Notes under the pieces: model-generated | The model's input: only the letters and a program-made list of their open reading frames with translations | Told to the model about the DNA's origin: nothing | The model's database searches: none | In this document: in pieces, positions 32,623 to 41,560 of the stretch | How the letters are laid out: each line of letters begins with the position of its first letter | Numbering within the stretch: position 1 is the first letter of the stretch | Translations under genes and position numbers: made by a program | Assembly (NCBI RefSeq): GCF_042666615.1 | Contig: NZ_JBHTDD010000006.1 | Span: forward strand, 62,001 to 126,000 | Reading direction: 5' to 3' | Source of the DNA: KBS50 sp042666615 | Lineage (GTDB): Bacteria; Actinomycetota; Actinomycetes; Mycobacteriales; Micromonosporaceae | DNA length: 64,000 nucleotides

Positions 32623-34068
32623 TCACGGTCGCCGCCCGCCTGACGAAGTCGCTACGTCGGTGGCGGACGCATGGGACCGGCGTTGTCGCGGAGGAGCCAT
32701 GCCGGCAGCGCCGGACCTACCGATGACGAATCGCGCCGCCACCCACATGACCGCGAAGTGCAGAGCGGCCGACAGCAGCGATCCCCTCAGCAGGATGATG
32801 AGATAGAACGGAAGAATCCAGCCGAACTCCGCTGGACGCTCGCCGAGTCGATGCCGCTGAATGAAGTAGTCGTCTCTGCGGCGAACCCACCAGCCGACGA
32901 CGAGCATCCCGATGATCATGAGGGGCCAACCCCCGTTGATCAGGAGTTCCGAGATCAGCGGTGACGAGTCGTTGGTGTAGGGATATCCCATGTATTCGGC
33001 GATGACGACGCCCGTGGCATCCGGCTTCTCCGGCCAGACATGGCGCGGCACCCAGAACAGCGGGACACCGAGCAACTGCTGACCCCATGCGATTCCGTTG
33101 TCATTGATGAATGTCAACGAATTGATGGTCTGTGTCGCCGAGTTGAAATCTCCGGTGGTCAACGCGAACCACGGGTCGAACTGCCAGTTTGCGCCGCCTG
33201 GCCGCCGGAAGGCGTCGGCAACAGGAAACAGGAAGATCAGGCCGAATATGAAGGCGAGGGCCGAAATCCTGGCGCGCCATGCGGTGGCGTACGCCCCCAT
33301 GGCCGCCGCCATGGACAGCAGGACCGTCCCCGTGTGGTAGCGAGGGCTGCTGATCGGGTTGATGGAGTAGACGACCGCGCAGCCGACCAGGATAAGCAGC
33401 AGGTAGCGCCGAGGTTCACCGCGGGCCGTCCGTTGTCGGTTTACCCGGAGCAGGCCGATGAAGGCGACGAGCAGCGGCAACGTACACGCGGCCAGCATCA
33501 GCGCGGCCATCCCCGTTTCGATATCCGGCCAGATCGCTGCCTTGACCTCGACCAGTTCCTGTCTACTCAACAACAATGACGCCGGTCCGACCCGGGCCAG
33601 GTAGTACAGGTTCGCCATGAGGGCGCCGACGGCCAGCAGATAGGCCCGCCCCTCGTTGATAGGACGGGCGGACATGGAGCGATCCGCGACCGGCAGGCCC
33701 GTCGCCAACCAGACCCCGACGAACGCGGCCGACGAACCGATAAGTGTCGCCCACATGGCGTCGTCGCTGAGGTTATGGTCGAACCACGGGGCCACCGCCG
33801 GGAACGTGGCGGTCTGGAACTGGATCAGCGCCGGGAGCCCCAGGAAGACGTAGACGAACGTCCAGAAGCTGAACTCCATGAGGCGCGGCTCGCCGGTCGC
33901 GACCAGCCGCCCCAGCCGAGCGCCGGCGAGCGCCATCACGCAGAAGGCCAGCGCGGCCGGCGTCCCACCCTCTCCGGTACGTAGGGCTGCCGGAAAGACC
34001 AGCCCTAGGAGCAGCGCGAGGAGCACGCTAACGCCTACCTGAAATGACGATGGTCCGCCGGGTCGCAC
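32623..34068 (-). CDS. oligosaccharide repeat-unit polymerase-like membrane protein
   Basis: A 481-residue integral membrane protein with about ten to twelve hydrophobic helices and a large loop between late helices (FDPWFALTTGDFNSATQTIN to the WPEKPDATGVVIAEYMG region). The pattern, including YSINPISSPRYHTGT and the late FWVPRHVWPEKP segment, is that of O-antigen/oligosaccharide polymerases (Wzy-like) of actinobacteria. It starts at GTG 34068 with GGAGG seven bases upstream. No glycosyltransferase, flippase or other polysaccharide gene is near, so its partner system must be elsewhere or it has been transferred alone. Confidence 0.7.
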   Translation of the reverse strand: MRPGGPSSFQVGVSVLLALLLGLVFPAALRTGEGGTPAALAFCVMALAGARLGRLVATGEPRLMEFSFWTFVYVFLGLPALIQFQTATFPAVAPWFDHNLSDDAMWATLIGSSAAFVGVWLATGLPVADRSMSARPINEGRAYLLAVGALMANLYYLARVGPASLLLSRQELVEVKAAIWPDIETGMAALMLAACTLPLLVAFIGLLRVNRQRTARGEPRRYLLLILVGCAVVYSINPISSPRYHTGTVLLSMAAAMGAYATAWRARISALAFIFGLIFLFPVADAFRRPGGANWQFDPWFALTTGDFNSATQTINSLTFINDNGIAWGQQLLGVPLFWVPRHVWPEKPDATGVVIAEYMGYPYTNDSSPLISELLINGGWPLMIIGMLVVGWWVRRRDDYFIQRHRLGERPAEFGWILPFYLIILLRGSLLSAALHFAVMWVAARFVIGRSGAAGMAPPRQRRSHASATDVATSSGGRRP

Positions 34069-34233
34069 GCGGGGGCCTCCTCGCCGTACTCAACGCACCG
34101 AGCGAAACACCGCAGCCGGCAGCTCGATCAGTCGCTGGCGGGTAGGCGGTCCTGGTCCTATGGCATAACCGGCTGGACGGCGCGTACGTAACGGCCAGCG
34201 AAGCGGGCTGGGGAGCGCACCGGCGCGTCGCCG

Positions 34234-34377
34234 TGGCCAACCGGCGCGGATCCTGAGAATCTTTCCGACATGTCCCTGTCACACGCCGGAGTGGCGGTCC
34301 GGTCCGCACCCTCGCCGCTCGCCACACCGACCGGTGCCCCGATGGACCTCACCGACGCGTGGTTGGCCAACCGGCGC
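34234..34377 (+). repeat. 14-bp direct repeat flanking the recombinase start
   Basis: TGGCCAACCGGCGC occurs at 34234-34247, before the recombinase gene, and again at 34364-34377 inside its N-terminal coding region. Such a pair may be chance or a relic of site-specific exchange. Confidence 0.3.
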
Positions 34378-35253
34378 CTGTCCGTTCATACCCGCACCGC
34401 CTACCGCGGCGATATCGCCGGCTGGCTCGCCTGGTGCGCCGGACGTGACATCGACCCGCTACGGGCGACGTTCCTGGACGTCAACGCCCACGCCCGCGAC
34501 CTGGAAACCAGGCTGGCCGCGACAAGCGTGGCGCGCAAGCTGTCGGCTCTGTCCAGTTGGTACGGCTTCCTGGTGAAGCTGCGCGCGGTGGACGTCAATC
34601 CGGTGACCGGCGCCGACCGGCCCCGGGTCGACCGGGACCACTCGGCCACGGTGGGCCTCACCGCGCGGGAGGTGGACGACCTGCTGGCCACCGCGGCGGC
34701 CGCCACCGGTCCCGTCGCCACCCGCAACCGGGTGGTGGTGACCCTGCTGGCCGACCTCGGCCTGCGGGTGGGGGAGCTGGTCGCGCTGGACCTCACCGAC
34801 CTCGGTCGGGAACGCGGTCACCGCAGTCTGCGGTTCGTCGGCAAGGGTGGCCGGGCCCGCCGCCGCGCCCTCACCCCCGCCGCGGCCGAGGTGATCGACG
34901 ACTACCTGGCTGAACGGGCCGCCGCGCGGGGGATTCCGGTGGACGGGCTCACCGGTCCGCTGCTGGTCACCGTCAACGGTGGCCGGCTCGACCGGCACAC
35001 GGTGTTCCGGCTGGTCCGCCGGCTGGCCCGGGACGCCGGGATCGCGGCCTGGGCGCGGCTGTCGCCGCACTCGCTCCGGCACGCGTTCGCCACCACGGCG
35101 CGCGCCGAGGGGGTGCCGTTGGAGGACGTGCAGGACGCCATGGGGCACGCTGATCCGCGTACCACCCGTCGCTACGACCGGGACCGGCACAACCTGGACC
35201 GCGATCCGGCGTACGCGATCTGGGCGGCCCGGGCCCGCCGCGGCTCCCGCTGA
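34270..35253 (+). CDS. tyrosine site-specific recombinase (XerC/D-like)
   Basis: A 327-residue tyrosine recombinase. The N-terminal SAM-like domain (TRTAYRGDIAGWLAWCAGRD) precedes a complete catalytic domain: Arg166 in LRVGELVALDL, Lys192 in GKGGRARRR, His267 and Arg270 in SPHSLRHAF, His293 in MGHADPRTT and nucleophile Tyr302. Length and motifs fit XerC/D-like or stand-alone integrases; no phage genes, excisionase or tRNA attachment site accompany it. The start could also be ATG 34342, which begins MDLTDAWLANRRL. Confidence 0.88.
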   Translation: MSLSHAGVAVRSAPSPLATPTGAPMDLTDAWLANRRLSVHTRTAYRGDIAGWLAWCAGRDIDPLRATFLDVNAHARDLETRLAATSVARKLSALSSWYGFLVKLRAVDVNPVTGADRPRVDRDHSATVGLTAREVDDLLATAAAATGPVATRNRVVVTLLADLGLRVGELVALDLTDLGRERGHRSLRFVGKGGRARRRALTPAAAEVIDDYLAERAAARGIPVDGLTGPLLVTVNGGRLDRHTVFRLVRRLARDAGIAAWARLSPHSLRHAFATTARAEGVPLEDVQDAMGHADPRTTRRYDRDRHNLDRDPAYAIWAARARRGSR

Positions 35254-35311
35254 TCGGGGCTCGTACAACGAATTCCGAGCTTGTCACAGCCTGGCCTTAG
35301 CCTCGGCGGAC

Positions 35312-36157
35312 ATGAGGCACGGTCTGGAACTCTGTTGCGGTGGTCCGGGCATCGAGGTGTCCACCCTGGTGGATTTGGGAATCCTCGCGGAACGCTCGGG
35401 TTGGGACGGGGTGTTCTTCGAGGACTACATCGTCTATCCGGGAGACGGTGACCCCCCGACGTTCGACGTGTGGCAGATGCTCGCCACGATCGCAGCGCGC
35501 ACCGATCGGATCCGGTTGGGCACCACGGTCACCGCGTTGCCTCGCCGTCGACCCGCCACCCTGGCCCGGCAGGTTCTCACCCTCGACCACCTGTCTGGCG
35601 GCCGGACCACCGTCGGGGTCGGCCTGGGTGACTCCGGTGACCGGAGCCTGACGGGGTTCGGCGAGCAGACCGACGCCAAGCGACGGGCGGTGATGTTGGA
35701 CGAGGGTCTCGACCTGCTCACCGGCCTGCTCGGTGGGGAGCCGGTCACCCATCGCGGCGAGCACTACACAGTGGACGCGGTGGCCTTGCGCCCGCCGCCG
35801 GTGCAGGTGCCCCGGGTGCCGGTCTGGGTGGGCGGCAGCGCCGAGGCGAAGGCGGTGCTGCGCCGGGCCGCCAGGTGCGATGGCATCGTGCCGTACAAGC
35901 TCACCTCCACCGACGACTGGTCCGACTTCACCCCGGACGAGGTGCGTGGCCTGGTGGACCGGACGCCGACGGTCGGGGCCGGGGGTCGGCCCTTCGACGT
36001 GGCGATCGGTGGCCGGCGACGCCGCTGCGACGAGCGGGCCGAGCGGGCCTACCTGGGGGAGATCGCCGAGGCGGGTGCCACCTGGTGGTTGGAGTGGGTG
36101 GCACCGGGCGACGCGGAGACGATGTCGGCCGCCGTGGCCCGCGGGCCGCTGCGCTGA
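35312..36157 (+). CDS. LLM-class flavin-dependent oxidoreductase
   Basis: A 281-residue luciferase-like TIM-barrel oxidoreductase; in actinobacteria such enzymes use FMN or F420. Conserved parts are ERSGWDGVFFEDYIVYPG, RIRLGTTVTALPRRRPATLA, LSGGRTTVGVGLGDSGD and VPVWVGGSAEAKAVLRRAAR. The ATG at 35312 is chosen since the conserved barrel begins at once; the longer open frame is antisense-like sequence of the recombinase gene. It lies 58 bp after the recombinase and may be co-transcribed. Confidence 0.88.
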   Translation: MRHGLELCCGGPGIEVSTLVDLGILAERSGWDGVFFEDYIVYPGDGDPPTFDVWQMLATIAARTDRIRLGTTVTALPRRRPATLARQVLTLDHLSGGRTTVGVGLGDSGDRSLTGFGEQTDAKRRAVMLDEGLDLLTGLLGGEPVTHRGEHYTVDAVALRPPPVQVPRVPVWVGGSAEAKAVLRRAARCDGIVPYKLTSTDDWSDFTPDEVRGLVDRTPTVGAGGRPFDVAIGGRRRRCDERAERAYLGEIAEAGATWWLEWVAPGDAETMSAAVARGPLR

Positions 36158-36203
36158 GTCCCGGCAGGTGTCCGGGCACGTCCGCCGCGGTGGCGCGGGC
36201 TAG

Positions 36204-36422
36204 CTAGCCGAGCGAACGCATCCGTCGAGTCACGGCCTCGGTGACCTCCGCGCGCGCGTAGCCACGGAGTCGAACGGTGAACGTGGTCGTCTGGAGGGCG
36301 TGCCGGGCCGCTGCCCTGGCCACACCGCTGTCGCCGGCAAGCGCCTCGTCGGCCTGCGCCAGAAGCGCGTCGACCTGCTTCATGTCGTATCCGCGCAGGG
36401 CTACGGTGAACGACTCGGCCAT
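36204..36422 (-). CDS. 72-residue DivIVA-domain-like protein
   Basis: Short protein with two related copies of the motif FTVxLRGYxxxxVxxL: SFTVALRGYDMKQVDALLAQ and TFTVRLRGYARAEVTEAV. The same motif opens DivIVA/Wag31-type proteins, where it marks the membrane-curvature-sensing head. Here there is no long coiled coil, so it could be a stand-alone or interfering module. Start ATG 36422. Confidence 0.65.
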   Translation of the reverse strand: MAESFTVALRGYDMKQVDALLAQADEALAGDSGVARAAARHALQTTTFTVRLRGYARAEVTEAVTRRMRSLG

Positions 36423-36511
36423 GGCGACATGCTGGTCGGGTGTCGATGGGGCCCGCAGAACTCACCGCAGTCGGTCGGCGGATGAGCGGGCGTCGTCGTC
36501 GCGGCGTCCGG

Positions 36512-37195
36512 TCATGTGCCGTAGCCGCGTACGAACACCTGCACGCCGGCGGCGATCCATGCCTCGCGTTCGGACGCGGTGAGGTCCGATGTCGGCGGCC
36601 CGGGGGCCGCCGAGACGAGTTGCGCAAAGTGGACCGCGGCCTGTTCGGCGTCGGCTACCCGTAGCAGTCCCTCGTCAGCCCATCGGGCCAGGCGCTCGGC
36701 CAGGGCGGCGCGTACCCGACCTGGTCCGGCCCGCCACCAGGTGGCGACGATGTCGTGACCGAGGTGGGTCGCCTCGGCGTGGACCTGCCGGATCAGCGCC
36801 TGATGCGCACTGGACCGGGTCGTGTCGGACAGCCACGTCCTGGCGAAGTCGACAAGCGCGGGTCCGATCTCCTCGGCTCGGGTGACGCCGTCGAGGTGGT
36901 GGGCGATCAACGCGCTCTCCTCGGCGGCCACGCTGGCGGCCGAGTCGGCTATCACGGCGGCGAACAGGGCGGCCTTGTCGGCGAAGTGTTTGTAGATGGT
37001 GCGGGTCGAGACACCGGACTCGACCGCGATCGCGTCGACGCTCGCCCGCGCGTACCCGTCACGGGCGAACACTTCCAGGGCGCCGGCCGTGATCGCGGCG
37101 CGCTTCGCCGCTCTCAGCCTGCTCCCGCCATGCTGCTCGGGATCGCTTGAGCGGTGAATCACAGGACCTCCCACGTGACTGGTTGCGCGGCTCAT
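36512..37195 (-). CDS. TetR/AcrR-family transcriptional regulator
   Basis: A 227-residue repressor. Helix-turn-helix: RAAITAGALEVFARDGYARA, SVDAIAVESGVSTRTIYKHF, then ADKAALFAAVI, followed by a TetR_C ligand domain (TWLSDTTRSSAHQALIRQVH). ATG 37195 starts a 25-residue extension ahead of the conserved domain. The divergent FMN reductase/MFS operon begins 49 bp away, with a perfect dyad in between, so this is its likely repressor. Confidence 0.9.
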   Translation of the reverse strand: MSRATSHVGGPVIHRSSDPEQHGGSRLRAAKRAAITAGALEVFARDGYARASVDAIAVESGVSTRTIYKHFADKAALFAAVIADSAASVAAEESALIAHHLDGVTRAEEIGPALVDFARTWLSDTTRSSAHQALIRQVHAEATHLGHDIVATWWRAGPGRVRAALAERLARWADEGLLRVADAEQAAVHFAQLVSAAPGPPTSDLTASEREAWIAAGVQVFVRGYGT

Positions 37196-37203
37196 CCTAC
37201 TGC

Positions 37204-37226
37204 GTAAAGTGCTCGTTGTACTTTAC
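37204..37226. promoter_or_regulatory. TetR operator dyad
   Basis: Perfect GTAAAGT-N9-ACTTTAC (37204-37210 and 37220-37226) between the TetR gene and the divergent FMN reductase gene. Confidence 0.7.
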
Positions 37227-37243
37227 ACCAGGAAGGGATCCTC

Positions 37244-37849
37244 ATGACCCGCATCGCGATCATCACCGCCAGCACCCGTAGCCACCGCCGAGGCAAGGCC
37301 GTGGCCGAGTGGGCGCTGGACATCGCCCGCAAGCACGGCTCGGACGGGGCGACCTTCGAGTCGCTCGACGTCGCCGCGTTCGACCTTCCGGCGCCCGACG
37401 TGCCGGCGCTCTACGGCCTCGCCTTCACCCACCCGCACACCAGGCGATGGGCCGAGGCCATCGCGTCCTTCGACGGCTACGTGTTCGTCACGCCCGAGTA
37501 CAACCACGGAGTGCCCGGCCCGTTGAAGAACGCGATCGACCACCTCTTCTACGAATGGAACGACAAGGCGGTCGGATTCGTCAGCTACGGCGTCAACGGC
37601 GGGGTGCGTGCTGTCGAGCAGCTTCGACAGATCGGCGCGGAGATCAAGCTCGCCGACGTGCGCACCCAGGTCGCCCTCAACACCTTCACCGACTTCGACT
37701 ACACCGGCCTCGACCCGGCCGACCCGACCACCACCGGCGTCTTCGCACCCGCCGAGCGACACGCGGACGACCTCGGCGAACTCGTGGCGGAACTGATCGC
37801 GTGGAGCGGTGCCCTGGCCTCCGTGCGAAACCAGGCGGACAACCGCTGA
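37244..37849 (+). CDS. NAD(P)H-dependent FMN/quinone reductase
   Basis: A 201-residue flavodoxin-like reductase. ITASTRSHRRGKAVAEW is the flavin-phosphate loop and FVTPEYNHGVPGPLKNAIDH the diagnostic family motif; SYGVNGGVRAVEQL is the second flavin loop. It is distinct from the paralogue at 24209. It starts at ATG 37244 behind AGGAAGGGA, under a TetR-type operator, with an MFS pump 29 bp downstream, suggesting a detoxify-and-export module. Confidence 0.9.
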   Translation: MTRIAIITASTRSHRRGKAVAEWALDIARKHGSDGATFESLDVAAFDLPAPDVPALYGLAFTHPHTRRWAEAIASFDGYVFVTPEYNHGVPGPLKNAIDHLFYEWNDKAVGFVSYGVNGGVRAVEQLRQIGAEIKLADVRTQVALNTFTDFDYTGLDPADPTTTGVFAPAERHADDLGELVAELIAWSGALASVRNQADNR

Positions 37850-37878
37850 CAACCGCGCGACGGCAGGAGGCCGACCCC

Positions 37879-39267
37879 ATGGGCACGCCACCCAAGCATC
37901 CCGGCACATCGGAGACCCACTTCATCGCGTCAAGGTCAGGACCACCGTCAGCCAGCGGCACGCTGCTGGTGGTCCTAGCCGGCTTCCTCGCACTGCCGAT
38001 GTCCATGTCGGGAGCCGCCGTGGCGATCCCGGACATCGCCGCCGACCTGAACACCGGGGGTGCCGCCGCGCAGTGGGTCGTGACCAGTTACTTCCTGACC
38101 GCCTCGGCGCTCATGCTGGTCGCCGGCTCGCTCGCCGACGCGCTCGGACGGCGGCGGATCTACCGCCTGGGCGCTGGCGCCTATGCGGCCGGCAGCCTCA
38201 CGGCAGCCGTGGCGCCCATGATCGGGGGACTGCTCGCGGCGCGGGTACTCACCGGCATCGGCGCGGCCGCGGTGATGGCGTCAGGGGGAGCGATCCTCGC
38301 CGCGACGTTCACCGGGCGGGCACGCACCCGCGCGTTCGCCGCGATGGGCGCCACCGCCGGGCTGGGCCTGGCCCTCGGCCCCGCCGCCTCGGGGTGGATG
38401 GTCGGCGCCCTGGGATGGCGACTGGGCTTCGGCGTGTTCGCGCTGGTCGGTCTCGCCCTGCTCGTCGGGACCGGCACCATGAGCGAGACCCGGGACACCG
38501 ACCAGTCACGCATCGCCTGGGCCGGTGCGACCGTGCTGGCGACCAGCCTGACCCTGCTGCGTCACCGCCGGTTCACGGGCTGGCTGCTGGCCGCCAGCAC
38601 GATGGCCTTCGGCTACGGCGGCGTGCTGGCCTTCCTGCCCAGCTACCTGCAGTCGCCGGCCGGATACAGCGCCGCCACCACGGGCCTGATCATGCTGCCG
38701 CCCACCGTACCCATGGTGCTCCTGCCGACCCTCGCCGCCCGTCTGGTCAACCGCGGTGACAGTCCGGCGATCGTCATCACCAGCGCCCTGGTGGTGCAGG
38801 CCGCGGGCAACGCCTGGCTCAGCCGCCTGCACGCCGACATCGACATCGCGAGCCTGGCCGGGCCGCTGCTGACGATCGGCGCCGGTGCCGGGCTCGCGGC
38901 CGGCATCATCGACGCCCAGGCCATGAACCAGGTCAACGCCGGCCGCGCGGGCATGGCCGCCGGCATGCTCAACACCGTCCGCAGCACAGCCAACGCCCTC
39001 GTCCTCGCACTCTTCGGCGCCGCTGTCACCGCGCTGCTGAGCACCCGGTTGGGCTCGTCCGAGGTTGCCGGGCGCGTCGCCACCGGCAACATTCCCACCA
39101 CCGACGCCGAGTTCCTGGGCGAGCACCTGACCGACGCCTGGCGCCTCACGCTGCTCGGCCTGGCTCTCCTCTGCGCGACGGCAGCACTGGTCACGGGCCG
39201 TCTCGTACGCAACGGCGCGGACGCGCCGGGGGCCGCGCGGGCCCGAAGGTCAACCGACGGGCCTTGA
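37879..39267 (+). CDS. MFS drug transporter (DHA2-like)
   Basis: A 462-residue pump with about twelve to fourteen helices. Recognisable parts: ALPMSMSGAAVAIPDIAADL, AAQWVVTSYFLTASALMLVA, the loop 2-3 motif GSLADALGRRRIYRLG and the motif-C-like GLALGPAASGWMVGALGWR. A cytosolic N-terminal tail of about 25 residues precedes helix 1. The ATG at 37879 follows AGGAGG at 37866; longer upstream frame overlaps the FMN reductase gene and is not used. Operon with the reductase and probable TetR control. Confidence 0.9.
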   Translation: MGTPPKHPGTSETHFIASRSGPPSASGTLLVVLAGFLALPMSMSGAAVAIPDIAADLNTGGAAAQWVVTSYFLTASALMLVAGSLADALGRRRIYRLGAGAYAAGSLTAAVAPMIGGLLAARVLTGIGAAAVMASGGAILAATFTGRARTRAFAAMGATAGLGLALGPAASGWMVGALGWRLGFGVFALVGLALLVGTGTMSETRDTDQSRIAWAGATVLATSLTLLRHRRFTGWLLAASTMAFGYGGVLAFLPSYLQSPAGYSAATTGLIMLPPTVPMVLLPTLAARLVNRGDSPAIVITSALVVQAAGNAWLSRLHADIDIASLAGPLLTIGAGAGLAAGIIDAQAMNQVNAGRAGMAAGMLNTVRSTANALVLALFGAAVTALLSTRLGSSEVAGRVATGNIPTTDAEFLGEHLTDAWRLTLLGLALLCATAALVTGRLVRNGADAPGAARARRSTDGP

Positions 39268-39300
39268 CCTCAAGTCCCGTTGAGGGAGCACAGTCGAACC

Positions 39301-39702
39301 GTGACCACTCAGGACGACACGATCCTTCTCTTCCGCAACACCATGCGGATCACCGACGGCCACCTGGACCGCTTCCGCGACGCCATCACGCAGGCGGTCG
39401 ACTTCACCCACGAGCACGGGTCGCAGCTGATGGTGCAGACCTTCGTGGACACCGAACACATGCTCGCGCACAGCTTCCAGCTCTACCAGGACTCCGACGC
39501 CGTCCGCGCCCACTGGAAGCTCGCCGATCCCTACATTCAGGAGGTCATGAGGCACTGCGCGGTGGTGCGGTTCGAGGTGTTCGGCGAGCCGGACGCCGAC
39601 GTCGCCGACGGCGTACGCGCCGCACTCGGCGACCAGACCTCGATCACGTTCTCGCCCCGCGTCGCCGGCTTTCTCCGCCTCTCCGCCGCTCCACCAGCCT
39701 AG
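39301..39702 (+). CDS. small protein with ABM/dimeric alpha-beta-barrel-like fold
   Basis: A 133-residue protein of unknown function. The pattern of beta strand, helix with RFRDAITQAVDFTHEHGSQL, strand, then HSFQLYQDSDAVRAHWKLAD recalls antibiotic-biosynthesis-monooxygenase-like dimeric alpha/beta-barrel proteins. It starts at GTG 39301, 33 bp after the MFS gene, and could be the last gene of that operon. Confidence 0.6.
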   Translation: MTTQDDTILLFRNTMRITDGHLDRFRDAITQAVDFTHEHGSQLMVQTFVDTEHMLAHSFQLYQDSDAVRAHWKLADPYIQEVMRHCAVVRFEVFGEPDADVADGVRAALGDQTSITFSPRVAGFLRLSAAPPA

Positions 39703-39780
39703 TCGATCATGAGGTTGCCCGGCACTTTGATCTCCGACTCGCTCGGTAACCTCCTGATCGACGCTCAGCGGGATCGACGC

Positions 39781-41499
39781 TTAGCGGGGGTGGGGCAGGA
39801 GGGTGTCGGCGTGGGAGTGGGCGGCTACGGCGATGTCCTCGTTGCGTAGCCAGCGGCGACCCCACAGCGGGGCCGCCACCTCGGCCACCTCGTCGCCCCA
39901 GGCAGCCTGCTCGACCAGCAGGGCCGCGGTCAACGCGTACGCCATCCGCAGCGCCAGCCCGCGCGCCCCGGCCAGCACCGCCGGCCCCGTCGGGTCGGCC
40001 GCCACCTCGGCCAGGTCGGCGCGCAACCGGGAGGCGGCGGAGGCGAGCGTGTCCGCCAGGCCCGGGTGCAGCTTGCGGGCCGTGTCGGCGGCCGCGTCGA
40101 GGCGGCGCAGCAACGCGGGCGCGGCGTCGTCGCGGACCACCGCCCGCAACGCGTCGAGGGCCAGCACGTTCGTGGTGCCCTCCCAGATCGGCAACACCTG
40201 GGCGTCGCGTAGCAACCGGGGCACCCCGGTGTCCTCGACGTAGCCGGCCCCGCCGAAGCTTTCCACGTACTCGCTGGCGCTGGACACGGCGAGCCGGCCG
40301 GTGGCCAACTTGGCCAGCGGCGCGACGATCCGCAGTTCGTCGGCGGCGGCCGGGTCGGAGCCCACCTCGATCCGGCCGAGCAGCGCGAACGCGTGCCCGG
40401 CCAGCAGGAACGCTCCGGCGGCGTCGACGGCCAGGGTGGCCAGGGTGGCGCGGTGCAGCGGGGAGTCGGCCAGCCGGCCGCCGGCGACCTGCCGGGTGGC
40501 CGCGTAGGCGACGGCCCGGTCCAGGCCGCGTCGCATGCCGCCGGCGGCGGCCGCGGCGTTGTGCAGCCGGGTCACCACCACCAGCGTCATCGCCCGGGCC
40601 AGTCCGGCCCGGTTGGGGTCACCCAGCGGGACCGCGTACGCGTCCCGCAGCCCGATCTCGGCGGTGGGCAGGGCCCGGGTGCCGAGCTTGTCCTTGAGCC
40701 GGTGCACCCGGACGCCGGGTGCCGGGGCGCCCGGGTCGAGGTCGGCCTGGGCGAGTGGTGAGTCGGCGGCGTACCGGGGCACCAGGAACGGCACCAGCAC
40801 CCGGCTGCCGGGGCCGGCGCCCTCGGGCCGGGCCAGCGCCACCGCCATCGCCGCGTCGGCGGCCGAGCAGAACCACTTGTCCCCGGTCAGCCGCCACGAC
40901 CCGTCGGGCGCCCGGCTCGCCGTGGTGCCGGAGCGGGCCAGGTCGGAGCCGCCCTGCGCCTCGGTCATCCACTGCCCGCTGGTGACCGCGACAGCCGGGT
41001 CGGTGGCGGTGAGCCGGGGCAGCCAGGCGTCCCGGACGTCGCCGTCCACCTCGGGCAGGTTGAGCAGCGCCGCGGCGCCGTCGGCCATCGCCACCGGGCA
41101 GGAGAAGGTCGCCGACTCCGGCCCGTACAGGTGCAGCAGCGCGTGCTGCACGATCCGGGCCGCGGCGCCCCAGGTGCCGCGGGCGTCCGGCAGGTACGGC
41201 AGGGCCACCACCGCGTGCCGGGCGGCGGCGGCACGCTGGGCCTGCCAGCCGGCGGACGTGTCGATCCGGTCGATGCGGGCTCCCCACGGGTCGTACCGCA
41301 CCAGTGTCGGCGGGTGTTCCTCCGCGTCGGCGTGCGCCGCCCGCAGCGGCCCGGCGACCTCGGCGGCCAGTGCCGTCAACCGGGGTTGCGCGGCGGCCAG
41401 ACCGTCGGTGCCGAGGTGCCGGTCCAGCCAGGTGTGCAGCAGCCGGTCGGTGGCGTACGGGTCGGTGGCGATGGGTGCGGGTTGCACGAAGCGGGGCAT
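39781..41499 (-). CDS. acyl-CoA dehydrogenase, AidB-like
   Basis: A 572-residue FAD-dependent enzyme of the acyl-CoA dehydrogenase superfamily, AidB-like branch, recognised by CPVAMADGAAALL, TSGQWMTEAQGGSDLARSGT, LTGDKWFCSAADAAMAVALA, LKDKLGTRALPTAEI, SSASEYVESFGGAGYVEDTG and LPIWEGTTNVLALDALRAV. The length fits AidB (about 540 plus) rather than ordinary 390-residue enzymes. E. coli AidB protects DNA from alkylation; here the role could equally be catabolic. The start is ATG 41499. A GntR gene lies upstream on the same strand. Confidence 0.9.
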   Translation of the reverse strand: MPRFVQPAPIATDPYATDRLLHTWLDRHLGTDGLAAAQPRLTALAAEVAGPLRAAHADAEEHPPTLVRYDPWGARIDRIDTSAGWQAQRAAAARHAVVALPYLPDARGTWGAAARIVQHALLHLYGPESATFSCPVAMADGAAALLNLPEVDGDVRDAWLPRLTATDPAVAVTSGQWMTEAQGGSDLARSGTTASRAPDGSWRLTGDKWFCSAADAAMAVALARPEGAGPGSRVLVPFLVPRYAADSPLAQADLDPGAPAPGVRVHRLKDKLGTRALPTAEIGLRDAYAVPLGDPNRAGLARAMTLVVVTRLHNAAAAAGGMRRGLDRAVAYAATRQVAGGRLADSPLHRATLATLAVDAAGAFLLAGHAFALLGRIEVGSDPAAADELRIVAPLAKLATGRLAVSSASEYVESFGGAGYVEDTGVPRLLRDAQVLPIWEGTTNVLALDALRAVVRDDAAPALLRRLDAAADTARKLHPGLADTLASAASRLRADLAEVAADPTGPAVLAGARGLALRMAYALTAALLVEQAAWGDEVAEVAAPLWGRRWLRNEDIAVAAHSHADTLLPHPR

Positions 41500-41560
41500 G
41501 TCGGCTCCTGCGCCATCGGGGGACGATGCGCCGACGGTAGCCGGTCGGGCCGGCCCGCGG

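Noticed and set aside
34270..35253. Prophage or integrative element
   Set aside because: Only a lone recombinase; no structural, replication or transfer genes and no tRNA att site.
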